Source: an uncultured Prevotella sp.
GTDB taxonomy: Bacteria; Bacteroidota; Bacteroidia; Bacteroidales; Bacteroidaceae
Assembly (NCBI GenBank): GCA_900553595.1
Contig: USEC01000009.1
Coordinates: forward strand, 1 to 62,538
DNA length: 62,538 nt
Reading direction: 5' to 3'
In this document: positions 50,829 to 59,025 of the stretch, in pieces
How positions within the stretch are numbered: the stretch's first letter is position 1
Layout: each line of letters opens with the position of its first letter
The notes under the pieces: generated by a model
What the model was told of the DNA's origin: nothing
Seen by the model: the letters and a program-made list of their open reading frames with translations, nothing else
Databases searched by the model: none
Program-made: the position numbers and the translations under genes

Positions 50829-50877
50829 AAAACAGGCAACAGTGACATGTTTATTCATGTCGTCTGTAGCCTGTTTT
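50829..50877. terminator. Bidirectional terminator between rnpB and the porin gene
   Basis: AAAACAGGC (50829-50837) pairs with GCCTGTTTT (50869-50877). Inner stems ACAG/CTGT and ACATG/CATGT extend it. It separates convergent transcripts. Confidence 0.75.
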
Positions 50878-50905
50878 TCTTTTCAGGGGTTGTTCTTATG
50901 TATGT

Positions 50906-52069
50906 TTAGAACTTCACATCGAGTTCCACATCTATCATGTTATAGTTGGGCTTTGCAAGGCTTCTGTCGTTCACTCTTACATATTCTGCACCAATCATGA
51001 TGCTTTTGCCAATCCAGTAGTTGGCTCCAATCTCATAGAAAGTCTTTGCCGTACCCCATTCTGCGCGTGGGCGGTAGAGGTCGTAGCGTGCTTTTGCATA
51101 GAGTTTCTTTGAAACGACCGGGGCTATCATGAGTGCATAGAAACCGTCGGCCTGGTCGCCGGCTGCGTAGTTGATGTTGCAGTCTGACTCCTTTCCGCTT
51201 GACAAGGGTTTTAAGAAGCCATAGCCTTGGCTGTGAATGTATTCAGAGCGTACGGTCCAATCGTTGGCGGCATATTCGGCACTGAATGCGTAGCGGTTCT
51301 TCGACAATGAGCGTACACCGTTTGCTGTCACATTCTTGCCTTTCTCATCCTTCACTTCCTTGTGGTTTGCATCCACTACATTCCATGTTCCTTTGCGTGC
51401 ATACGAGCCTGTCCATCCGAAAGCACCGATGCGGAGTCCCTTTACTGGAACCACCCATACGCCGCCAATGACATCCTTGCGCTGATCAACATCCTTTTGG
51501 TTGGTGCCTTGTCCGTTGAACACGCCCACTTGATAGTGCAGCAGGTTGCGTCCGTTTGCATTTTTGAGGAAGTCGCCTTGAATCTGTACACCAATGTCGC
51601 GTCCGTTGCTTGCGTGTTCGCCGGAGCGGTCGCTGAATCCCGACAGCTTTGACACATTCTGTGAATAGCTCATGAAACCCTGTGTGACGGGATGCATCGG
51701 GTTTTCAAAAGTGAACGGCCGCTTGAACTGACCTGCTTTTATCTTGAACGCATCGTACTTCTGCCATTCTGCGAAGGCGTCCACCATGCGTGGCGAACTG
51801 CCGAGGTCCGAGGTGTTGCCGTTGGCTTGCAATTGCACCTTCCAGTAGAAGTCTGTCATCAGTCTTCCTTCGAGTGACATACGCACCATGCGTATATTGA
51901 ACGTGTTGCTCTCCTTGTTTTCCTGGTCGCTGTATTGGAACTGTGACATTACATATCCGCTGAATTTGATGTCGCTGAGCACGTTCAGCTTTGCTTCTTT
52001 CTTTTCCTGTGCAGCCATACTCGTAGCTAACAGGATGGCAAAAGATGTTGATAGGATTGTTTTTTTCAT
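50906..52069 (-). CDS. OprO/OprP-like outer-membrane porin
   Basis: A 387-residue protein with a signal peptide (to about residue 20, MAAQ) and a series of amphipathic beta strands ending in YNMIDVELDVKF, whose terminal phenylalanine is the barrel-assembly signal. Segments such as RMVRMSLEGRLMTDFYWKVQ and FKIKAGQFKRPFTFEN are typical of the phosphate-selective porin O/P family. The solute cannot be deduced. It lies 72 bp behind rlmD on the same strand and may be read from the same message, as no separate promoter was found. Confidence 0.87.
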   Translation of the reverse strand: MKKTILSTSFAILLATSMAAQEKKEAKLNVLSDIKFSGYVMSQFQYSDQENKESNTFNIRMVRMSLEGRLMTDFYWKVQLQANGNTSDLGSSPRMVDAFAEWQKYDAFKIKAGQFKRPFTFENPMHPVTQGFMSYSQNVSKLSGFSDRSGEHASNGRDIGVQIQGDFLKNANGRNLLHYQVGVFNGQGTNQKDVDQRKDVIGGVWVVPVKGLRIGAFGWTGSYARKGTWNVVDANHKEVKDEKGKNVTANGVRSLSKNRYAFSAEYAANDWTVRSEYIHSQGYGFLKPLSSGKESDCNINYAAGDQADGFYALMIAPVVSKKLYAKARYDLYRPRAEWGTAKTFYEIGANYWIGKSIMIGAEYVRVNDRSLAKPNYNMIDVELDVKF

Positions 52070-52141
52070 TTCGTTTTTCTTCGATTTTTAGTGCGCGAAG
52101 CACATGGTTTTTAGTCGTTTGTTTTCTTTTTTATGATTTTT

Positions 52142-53572
52142 CTATTCAATGTCGTTCTTCACTTCGAGCAGTACTACATTCTCCACATGCGGTGTGTGGG
52201 GGAACATATCCACTGGTTGCACTTCCTTCACGCTGTATGCCACATCGAGTGCCTGCAAATCGCGTGCTTGTGTGGATGGGTTGCAGCTCACATAAACGAT
52301 GCGTTTCGGGTGTGCTCTAAGTATTGTCTCTATCACGTCGGGGTGCATTCCGGCGCGTGGTGGGTCGGTGATAATCACATCCGGGCGTCCATGGCGTGCA
52401 ATGAATTCGTCGTTGAGGATGTCTTTCATGTCGCCGGCATAGAACTTTGTGTTGCTGATGCCGTTCTCTTCTGAATTCACTTTCGCGTCCTCTATGGCTT
52501 CAGGCACATATTCTATTCCTATCACCTCGCGTGCATTGCGTGCCACGAAGTTGGCTATGGTTCCGGTTCCAGTATAAAGGTCATACACGAGTTCGTTGCC
52601 TGTGAGCTGTGCGAATTCGCGCGCTACGGCATACAGGTGATATGCCTGTTCCGTATTTGTCTGGTAAAAGCTCTTCGGACCCACCTTGAACCGTAGCTGT
52701 TCCATGGTTTCATAAATGTGGTCGTTGCCTTTGAATACCGACAGGTCAAGGTCGCCGAAAGTGTCGTTGCACTTCTGGTTGTCCACATACATGAGCGATG
52801 TTATCTCTGGGAACTTGTCGGCAATGTGTTGCAGCAGTCCTTTTGCGCGTTCTTCGTCGCCTTCCTCGTCGTAGTGGAACTGTATGAGTACCATCCATTC
52901 GCCGGTGTTTGAGTTGCGAATCATGATGTCGCGCAGGAGTCCGTGCTGTTGTCTGAGGTCGAAGAAGGTCATGCCTGTTTCAAAGGCATAGTCACGGATT
53001 GCGTTGCGAATGCGGTTGTGCAGGTCGTCCATGAGCCAGCATTTCTCTATGGGTAGAATCTTGTCGAATGCTCCGGTGATGTGGAATCCGATGCCGTTCA
53101 TATTGTCGAAGGTGGTACCCTCGGCTATCTGCTCACGGGTGAGCCAGCGTTTGTTGCAGCATCCGAACTCCAGTTTGTTGCGGTATTCCTTTGTATGGAC
53201 TGACCCCATGATTGTGCGGAACTCCGGCAGGGCAATCTTTCCTATGCGTGTCAGCTGGTCGTGCACCTGCTTCTGCTTTGCCTTCAGCTGTTCTTCGTAG
53301 GGCAGATTCTGCCATTTGCAACCGCCGCATATTCCGAAATGCTCGCACATGGGCTCTTCGCGCACTTCGCTTTTCTTAATGAACCGTATGACTTCGGCTT
53401 CGCAATAGTGGTGTTTTTTCTTGCGTATCTGCAAATCTACCACATCGCCGGGTACGGCAAATGGCACGAACACCACCATGTCGTTCACCCGTGCAATGGA
53501 TTTGCCCTCAGCGGCAACGTCTTCTATTGTTATATTTTCCAGTATTGGAAGCGGTTTCTTCTTTCTTGTCAT
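52142..53572 (-). CDS. rlmD: 23S rRNA (uracil-C5)-methyltransferase RlmD
   Basis: SAM-dependent enzyme of 476 residues that methylates a uridine of 23S rRNA (U1939 in E. coli). Residues 10-60 form a TRAM RNA-binding domain. Cys76, Cys82 and Cys85 (CEHFGICGGCKWQ) belong to the iron-sulfur site. The Rossmann domain has VYDLYTGTGTIANF and VIITDPPRAGMHPDV, and VYVSCNPSTQARDL provides the catalytic cysteine. The exact member (RlmD, RlmC or TrmA type) is set by the Fe-S cysteines and TRAM domain. Confidence 0.9.
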   Translation of the reverse strand: MTRKKKPLPILENITIEDVAAEGKSIARVNDMVVFVPFAVPGDVVDLQIRKKKHHYCEAEVIRFIKKSEVREEPMCEHFGICGGCKWQNLPYEEQLKAKQKQVHDQLTRIGKIALPEFRTIMGSVHTKEYRNKLEFGCCNKRWLTREQIAEGTTFDNMNGIGFHITGAFDKILPIEKCWLMDDLHNRIRNAIRDYAFETGMTFFDLRQQHGLLRDIMIRNSNTGEWMVLIQFHYDEEGDEERAKGLLQHIADKFPEITSLMYVDNQKCNDTFGDLDLSVFKGNDHIYETMEQLRFKVGPKSFYQTNTEQAYHLYAVAREFAQLTGNELVYDLYTGTGTIANFVARNAREVIGIEYVPEAIEDAKVNSEENGISNTKFYAGDMKDILNDEFIARHGRPDVIITDPPRAGMHPDVIETILRAHPKRIVYVSCNPSTQARDLQALDVAYSVKEVQPVDMFPHTPHVENVVLLEVKNDIE

Positions 53573-53600
53573 TTCTTTGTGTAAAAATGTTTATGGCTTG

Positions 53601-53608
53601 CAAAGTTA
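53601..53608 (-). promoter_or_regulatory. Probable -7 element of rlmD
   Basis: The minus strand reads TAACTTTG (53608-53601), a perfect TAnnTTTG, 29 bp upstream of the rlmD start. Confidence 0.55.
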
Positions 53609-53630
53609 CTCATTTTCTTGCTTATATGAA

Positions 53631-53673
53631 GCATGGCTTGCCCATATTTTGAAATATGCGTTGCAAGCCATGC
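53631..53673 (-). terminator. Long hairpin after the fucosidase gene
   Basis: GCATGGCTTGC (53631-53641) pairs perfectly with 53663-53673, and an inner CATATTT/AAATATG stem adds 7 bp. It lies between the fucosidase stop and the rlmD promoter and probably ends the fucosidase message. Confidence 0.6.
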
Positions 53674-53715
53674 CTTTGTTGTGTGCAATCAGCTGCCTTC
53701 AGGCAGTCGGTCGTA

Positions 53716-55644
53716 TTAGTGAATGCTTAGTTCGGCAATACCCATGTTCTCGCCTGGAGTCGTTGTCCTTTCGGCTTTGAATTTCAGGTATTGTGTCTTG
53801 ACATTACCCAATTCCACTGTTTGCAGCACCGGGTTGTTCTGAATGTTTGAGAATTCGCCCGTTTTTATCGTTTGTATATCGTTGCCCTCAGCGTCGCAAG
53901 CGGTTATTGTGTAGTTGGCAACGAGACCCTTGCGGTTGTCGCTCTGTTGCGGCAGATACTGCAGTCTGCTCACGTTCACTTCCTTACCGAAGTCGATGAT
54001 TATCTCGTCGGCGTTGGCAAAAGCGGTTGTCGCAACATCACGGTCGGTGATATTGCCAAGTTGTTCATCGTCCCACTTGCTGTATTTGCCGTCAGTGCCT
54101 TTTTCAAGGACATTGAATTCCAGCGAGTTAATGATTTTTTCTGCTGTCTCACTCCATGTGAGCTGTGCGTTTTCACCTCCGTAGAACACTCCCACATTGT
54201 TTATACACAACGGGCCTCGTGCGTCGGTAATGCGCACTCTTATGCCTTTTGAGGTTACGGTCTTGAATCTGAGCAGACGCTTGTAGCCTATGGTTGTTGT
54301 CTCTTCGCTCTGTCTCACGGGTGTCCAGACGCCTTTGTCGTCAAGATATTCCACAGCAAACTTCTTCACGCGTTGTCCCAATGCTATGTATTCTTGTAGC
54401 ATTATGCGGTTCATGGGCTGTGTTTTTTTGAATGTGAATTCCATTGTACCCGTGTTCACGCCGTCCGGTGTGGCCCAGTAAGTGTCCCAGTTGTCGTCGG
54501 TGAGGGCTTTTGCCGAAAATCCTTTTCCACGCTGGCTGCTCACTTTCGCTTTCATTCCGGCTACGAGGTTGGTGCCGAGTTCCTGCTGAATCATGCGGTG
54601 GAAGGTCACGGCGTTGGCAGAGTCGGTGGGGTGGATGAGTCCGTCGCGATCAACGGGGAAGTTGAGCAGGAGGGTGGCGTTGTGTCCCACGCTGCGATAA
54701 TACAGGTCCACGAGCTGTTCGGGCGATTTCACTTTGTCGTCTTCCTCCGGATGATAGAACCATCCCGGGCGTATCGACACATCGCATTCGGCTGCTGTCC
54801 ACTGGTTGCCGTCGGCATGTCCGTATTGCAGTTCATGGTATTGCGGATAGCCGGGATACACCTCTCCCTTGCGCAGGAAGGCCCAGTTGGTTTCGCCGGC
54901 AAAGCCTTTTTCGTTGCCCACCCATCGGCATCCGGGTCCGCCGTCGCCGAACACCACTGCCTGTGGTTGCAGACTGTCGAGCATTTCGAATATGCGCGGA
55001 TAGTTGTAATAGTTCTTTCTGTCAATGGTTCGTGTGTCCTTGGCGCCGCCGTAGTAGCCGTCGCCGCCGTTTGCACCGTCAAACCACACTTCAAACACCT
55101 CGCCATAGTTGGTGAGCAGGTCGCGAAGCTGTGCGTAGAAGTAGGGGAGATAGCCGGGGGTGGCATAGTCGGCACGGCTGCGGTCCCATGGCGACAGATA
55201 TACGGCAAACTTCAGTCCGTACTTCTTGCAGGCTTCCGACAGTTCGCGCACGACATTGCCTTTGCCTCCACGGAACGGCGATTTGCTCACATTGTAGTCG
55301 TTACCGGCAAAAGGCCAGAGGCAGAAGCCATCGTGATGCTTGGCAGTAAGGATGACACCCTTCATTCCTGCTGCGACAAGCGTGCGTGCCCATTGTTCGC
55401 AATCGAGCTTCGTGGGGTTGAATGTCATCGGGTCGGAGTCGCCGTATCCCCATTCGCGGTCGTTGAATGTGTTTAGGCCGAAATGTATGAAGGCGTAAGT
55501 CTCCATCTTCTGCCAGTCTATCTGTTTCTGTTCTGGTAACGGGAGTATCGGTTTCGGCGCATCTGCCTTTGTGGAAGCTGCCATTGTTGCCAGTGACGAG
55601 CATGCAAGCAGGAGCATGGTCTGGGTTAGTCGTCTTATATTCAT
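53716..55644 (-). CDS. Alpha-L-fucosidase, glycoside hydrolase family 29, with C-terminal discoidin domain
   Basis: A 642-residue exported enzyme that removes alpha-linked fucose from glycans. The signal peptide ends near residue 23. The catalytic barrel (about 40-370) shows YAFIHFGLNTFNDREWG, ILTAKHHDGFCLWPF and EVWFDGANG with the nucleophile Asp189. The C-terminal half holds an F5/8 type C (discoidin) carbohydrate-binding region (about 375-490, FSAKALTDDNWDTYW) and further beta-sandwich segments to 640 with ITDRDVATTAF. Mucin or milk glycans are likely substrates. There is no SusC/SusD pair beside it, so it is not in a classical polysaccharide utilisation locus. Confidence 0.92.
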   Translation of the reverse strand: MNIRRLTQTMLLLACSSLATMAASTKADAPKPILPLPEQKQIDWQKMETYAFIHFGLNTFNDREWGYGDSDPMTFNPTKLDCEQWARTLVAAGMKGVILTAKHHDGFCLWPFAGNDYNVSKSPFRGGKGNVVRELSEACKKYGLKFAVYLSPWDRSRADYATPGYLPYFYAQLRDLLTNYGEVFEVWFDGANGGDGYYGGAKDTRTIDRKNYYNYPRIFEMLDSLQPQAVVFGDGGPGCRWVGNEKGFAGETNWAFLRKGEVYPGYPQYHELQYGHADGNQWTAAECDVSIRPGWFYHPEEDDKVKSPEQLVDLYYRSVGHNATLLLNFPVDRDGLIHPTDSANAVTFHRMIQQELGTNLVAGMKAKVSSQRGKGFSAKALTDDNWDTYWATPDGVNTGTMEFTFKKTQPMNRIMLQEYIALGQRVKKFAVEYLDDKGVWTPVRQSEETTTIGYKRLLRFKTVTSKGIRVRITDARGPLCINNVGVFYGGENAQLTWSETAEKIINSLEFNVLEKGTDGKYSKWDDEQLGNITDRDVATTAFANADEIIIDFGKEVNVSRLQYLPQQSDNRKGLVANYTITACDAEGNDIQTIKTGEFSNIQNNPVLQTVELGNVKTQYLKFKAERTTTPGENMGIAELSIH

Positions 55645-55690
55645 AAAAAGATATTTGTTGTTAAATAATGTATTTAGTAAAAATATGAAG

Positions 55691-55698
55691 CAAAGTTA
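55691..55698 (-). promoter_or_regulatory. Probable -7 element of the fucosidase gene
   Basis: The minus strand reads TAACTTTG (55698-55691), a perfect TAnnTTTG, about 46 bp upstream of the start codon. Confidence 0.6.
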
Positions 55699-55711
55699 AT
55701 CATTTTTTTTG

Positions 55712-55719
55712 TAATTTTG
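55712..55719 (+). promoter_or_regulatory. Probable -7 element of the acyltransferase gene
   Basis: TAATTTTG matches TAnnTTTG, 48 bp before the ATG at 55768. It stands 13 bp from the opposing fucosidase element, so the two promoters must overlap. Confidence 0.55.
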
Positions 55720-55767
55720 TGCTGATTTATCACATTGTTCAATTTAAATTATACCAACGACTAAAAG

Positions 55768-56856
55768 ATGAAAAGAATTGCATCATTGGATTATGTCCGT
55801 GTGTTTGCGTGCTTCTTGGTAATGCTTGTGCATGCGAGTGAAAACTATTATGGAGCTGAAGGGGCTACCGACATGGTGGGTCCGCAGGCATATCTTGCTA
55901 CGGAGACCGACCGTTTGTGGGTGTCGGTGTATGACGGGTTCTCGCGTATGTCGGTTCCGTTGTTCATGATTGTTTCGGCGTTTCTGCTCGCGCCTATGAA
56001 GGAAGGGCAGAGTTCGTGGGACTTCTACCGCAAGCGTGCCTTGCGCATATTGCCGCCTTTCTTCATTTTCATGATTCTTTACAGCACTCTTCCGCTGCTT
56101 TGGGGACAGCTTACGCTGGAGGGTTCCATTACCGACCTGTCGCGCATATTCCTTAATTTCCCGACGCTGGCGGGGCATCTGTGGTTCATGTATCCGCTTT
56201 TCAGCCTTTACCTGTTCATTCCCGTCATTTCGCCCTGGCTCCGCAAGGCTTCTGCCAGAGAGGAACGTTTCTTTATAGGTCTGTTCCTCCTGTCCACATG
56301 TATGCCTTACCTCAACCGTTGGTGCGGCGAACTGTGGGGCGAATGCTTCTGGAACCAGTATCATGCGTTGTGGTATTTTTCAGGTTATCTCGGCTATCTT
56401 GTCATTGCGCATTACATACGCGTGCATCTTTCGTGGAACCGTTCCAAGCGGTTCGCTACGGGACTTGTCCTGCTTGTCGTCGGAGCTGCTGCCACAATCC
56501 TTTCGTTCTATGTGCAGGCTGTACCCGGCGTGACCCATGTCACCCCCGAACTTGAAATAGGGTGGGCGTTCTGCACCATCAACTGTGTTGCTCTTACTAC
56601 GGGTGCTTTCCTGCTTTTCACATGTATTGAGGCTGAGAGTGCGCCCAAGTTTGTCGTAAGCATATCGAAATGCAGCTATGGAATGTATCTCATGCACATC
56701 TTCTGGCTCGGTCTGTGGGCGTCGCTTTTCAAGCATACATGGGGACTGCCGACAGCAGTGTCGATACCTTCAATAGCTGTCTGCACCTTTGTGTGCAGCT
56801 ATCTTACCACCAGAATCATCTCTTTCCTGCCTGGCAGCAAGTGGGTGGTGGGATAA
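55768..56856 (+). CDS. Acyltransferase 3 family membrane protein
   Basis: A 362-residue protein with about ten membrane segments, starting with SLDYVRVFACFLVMLVHASE. The RxR-like DYVRVFA plus the catalytic histidine of VHASE are the mark of the AT3 family, which O-acylates sugars of surface polysaccharides, peptidoglycan or antibiotics. LAGHLWFMYPLFSLYLFIP and CSYGMYLMHIFWLG are further family landmarks. The acceptor is unknown. Repeat array D lies directly behind the gene. Confidence 0.9.
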   Translation: MKRIASLDYVRVFACFLVMLVHASENYYGAEGATDMVGPQAYLATETDRLWVSVYDGFSRMSVPLFMIVSAFLLAPMKEGQSSWDFYRKRALRILPPFFIFMILYSTLPLLWGQLTLEGSITDLSRIFLNFPTLAGHLWFMYPLFSLYLFIPVISPWLRKASAREERFFIGLFLLSTCMPYLNRWCGELWGECFWNQYHALWYFSGYLGYLVIAHYIRVHLSWNRSKRFATGLVLLVVGAAATILSFYVQAVPGVTHVTPELEIGWAFCTINCVALTTGAFLLFTCIEAESAPKFVVSISKCSYGMYLMHIFWLGLWASLFKHTWGLPTAVSIPSIAVCTFVCSYLTTRIISFLPGSKWVVG

Positions 56857-56887
56857 GCGGCGCCGGCGCCCGTTTTGATGCGTTTTA

Positions 56888-56968
56888 AAAGAAGCCTTGT
56901 TTGTGTTGCAAACAAGGCTTCTTTGCATTGTAAACAAGACTTCTTTTGAGGGCAAACAAGGCTTGTTT
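56888..56968. repeat. Tetrad array D: four 15-bp near-palindromes at 22-bp period
   Basis: Units begin at 56888, 56910, 56932 and 56954. Unit 2 is the exact reverse complement of unit 1. Spacer 2 (GCATTGT) equals spacer 1 of array A. It begins 31 bp after the acyltransferase stop and lies before the GH123 promoter. Nothing else was recognised in this gap. Confidence 0.92.
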
Positions 56969-57092
56969 GAAAACCGCTTGTATTGCGGCTTTTCCGCATA
57001 CCGTCCGACATGGTTTTCGGGCAAATGCGGGATGATTCGGGCTTGGGCTGAAAAAGCCTTGTTCAAATAGCCGACTTGTCGCATTTTTTGCT

Positions 57093-57100
57093 TAACTTTG
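57093..57100 (+). promoter_or_regulatory. Probable -7 element of the GH123 gene
   Basis: TAACTTTG is a perfect TAnnTTTG. It lies 36 bp before ATG 57136, and the first in-frame start (57076) lies upstream of it. Confidence 0.55.
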
Positions 57101-57135
57101 TGGAACGATTTACCCTAAAAATGCTATTACAGACT

Positions 57136-58932
57136 ATGAAAAATTATTATTTATCATTGATTTTCGCTTATGTGCTGCCACTTGGTGCCAATGCGCAAGG
57201 ATCTGTGGCAGAAGCAAATGAGAAACACCCTTTGGGACAGTATGCCGAACTTCCAGACCCCAAGCCGCATGACAGCGATGCCAAATGGGATGCCATCGCT
57301 GCGCCGGTGATGCTCCCGTGGGGTACGACAGACGTGCGTTATGCCAAGCACGATGTGCCGCAGGTGAAGCGGACAGACTCGTGGAAAGGCGCGGCATGGC
57401 GTGGTGAGCGCGTCAATGCACAGGCTGTGCTGTGGACAAAGACCGATTTGAAGGATGTGAAAGTGACGCTTTCCGACTTGCGTTCCGCAAAGAACGTGAT
57501 ACCTTCAAAGGCTCTCAAAGCCAACTTCGTGCGCTATGTGATGACCGACGAACTCAACAAGGACGGTAAAGGCGGATGCGGATGCCGCGAAAACAAGGCG
57601 GAATGGGACTCGTCGCTCGTTGCCGATGTGCTCGACATAAATGCCACATTGCCCGTGAAGCGCAACTCTGCCCAGCCTATATGGGTGAATGTCAGCGTGC
57701 CGCGTGATGCCGCACCGGGCGTGTATGACGGAACCGTCACCGTGACGGCAGACGGTATGGCTGCGCCGCAGACTCTTCGTATGCAGCTGAAGGTGCTGGA
57801 CCGCACTCTGCCAGAACCGCAGAAATGGCATCTGAATGTTGATCTCTGGCAGAATCCCTATTCTGTGGCACGTTACTACGGAGTGCCGCTCTGGAGCAAG
57901 GAGCACTTCGACGCCATGCGCCCGATAATGAAAATGATTGCCGATGCGGGACAATGGACCATTACGGCAAGCATCATGCACAAGCCGTGGAACGGACAGA
58001 CGGAGGACCATTACGACAGTATGGTGACACGCATAAAGCATCTTGATGGCTCGTGGAGCTACGACTATGCCGTGTTCGACCGTTGGGTGGAGTTCATGAA
58101 GGACGATGTAGGCATCGACCGCCTCATCTGTTGCTACACAATGATACCGTGGGCTCTCAACTTCGACTACTACGACGAGGCCACCAACCGCATACAGTTT
58201 GTCGAGGCAAAGCCGGGCGATGTGGAATATGAGACTTACTGGTTGAATTTCCTCAAGGATTTCGCACGACACCTGAAGCTGAAGGGATGGTTCGACCGTA
58301 CTGCCATCTCAATGGACGAACGTGACATGGAATCGATGCAGGCTGCAATAAAAATCATAAGAAAGGCCGACCCCGATTTCAAGATAAGTTTTTCGGGCAA
58401 CTATCACGAAGAAATCCAGTCGGAAATTTATTATCTCTGCATCCCGTACGGACACAAGTATCCGGCGGATGTGCTGAAACAGCGCCGTGCAAAGGGACAG
58501 ATAAGCACCTACTACACTTGCTGTACGGAACCGTTCCCCGGCACATTCTCTTTCTCCAACCCCGCCGAGGCAGCATGGATAGGCATTCATGCCGTGGCTG
58601 CCGACTACGACGGCTACCTGCGCTGGGCTGTGAACAGCTGGACGAAAGACCCTCTGCGCGACTCACGTTTCCGCACTTGGGCTGCCGGCGACACTTACAG
58701 TATATATCCCGGACCACGTTCGAGCATACGTTTTGAGCGTTTGGTCGAAGGATTGCAGTGTGCCGAGAAGATAACGCAACTGAGAAAAGAATATAAGAAG
58801 AATGGCAAAACGGCGCAACTGAAACGTTTGAACCGTGTCGTTGCAGAATTCGCTCCGTCATACGATGTGACTGAAAAGCGTGACGAGGCAGCTGGAATGG
58901 TGAAGAATCTTGAAAAGTTGCTCAACGAATAA
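57136..58932 (+). CDS. Glycoside hydrolase family 123-like enzyme (DUF4091)
   Basis: A 598-residue exported protein related to beta-N-acetylgalactosaminidases of family 123. A signal peptide (NYYLSLIFAYVLPLGANAQ) is followed by an N-terminal beta-sandwich (to about 220), a catalytic barrel with KWHLNVDLWQNPYSVARYY, and the acid pair Asp394-Glu395 in AISMDERDME that supports substrate-assisted catalysis. WAVNSWTKDPLRDSRF and YSIYPGPRSSIRFERLVEGL near the C-terminus are further family marks. Together with the fucosidase nearby it suggests breakdown of host glycans or glycolipids. ATG 57121 is an alternative start. Confidence 0.87.
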   Translation: MKNYYLSLIFAYVLPLGANAQGSVAEANEKHPLGQYAELPDPKPHDSDAKWDAIAAPVMLPWGTTDVRYAKHDVPQVKRTDSWKGAAWRGERVNAQAVLWTKTDLKDVKVTLSDLRSAKNVIPSKALKANFVRYVMTDELNKDGKGGCGCRENKAEWDSSLVADVLDINATLPVKRNSAQPIWVNVSVPRDAAPGVYDGTVTVTADGMAAPQTLRMQLKVLDRTLPEPQKWHLNVDLWQNPYSVARYYGVPLWSKEHFDAMRPIMKMIADAGQWTITASIMHKPWNGQTEDHYDSMVTRIKHLDGSWSYDYAVFDRWVEFMKDDVGIDRLICCYTMIPWALNFDYYDEATNRIQFVEAKPGDVEYETYWLNFLKDFARHLKLKGWFDRTAISMDERDMESMQAAIKIIRKADPDFKISFSGNYHEEIQSEIYYLCIPYGHKYPADVLKQRRAKGQISTYYTCCTEPFPGTFSFSNPAEAAWIGIHAVAADYDGYLRWAVNSWTKDPLRDSRFRTWAAGDTYSIYPGPRSSIRFERLVEGLQCAEKITQLRKEYKKNGKTAQLKRLNRVVAEFAPSYDVTEKRDEAAGMVKNLEKLLNE

Positions 58933-58936
58933 AAAC

Positions 58937-58976
58937 AAAAACCGGCAAGGAAGTCTTCTTTTCCTTGCCGGTTTTT
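58937..58976. terminator. Bidirectional terminator between the GH123 and peptidase genes
   Basis: 58937-58952 pairs perfectly over 16 bp (core ACCGGCAAGGAA) with 58961-58976 around an 8-nt loop, with A and T runs at the base. Confidence 0.92.
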
Positions 58977-59025
58977 TGCTTATTGTGAATAGTCGTGTTT
59001 TAACCTTTCGCTTTGACGGGACTTC

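Noticed and set aside
50444..50848. 134-residue minus-strand frame
   Set aside because: It is antisense to the RNase P RNA, a well-known source of false protein calls.
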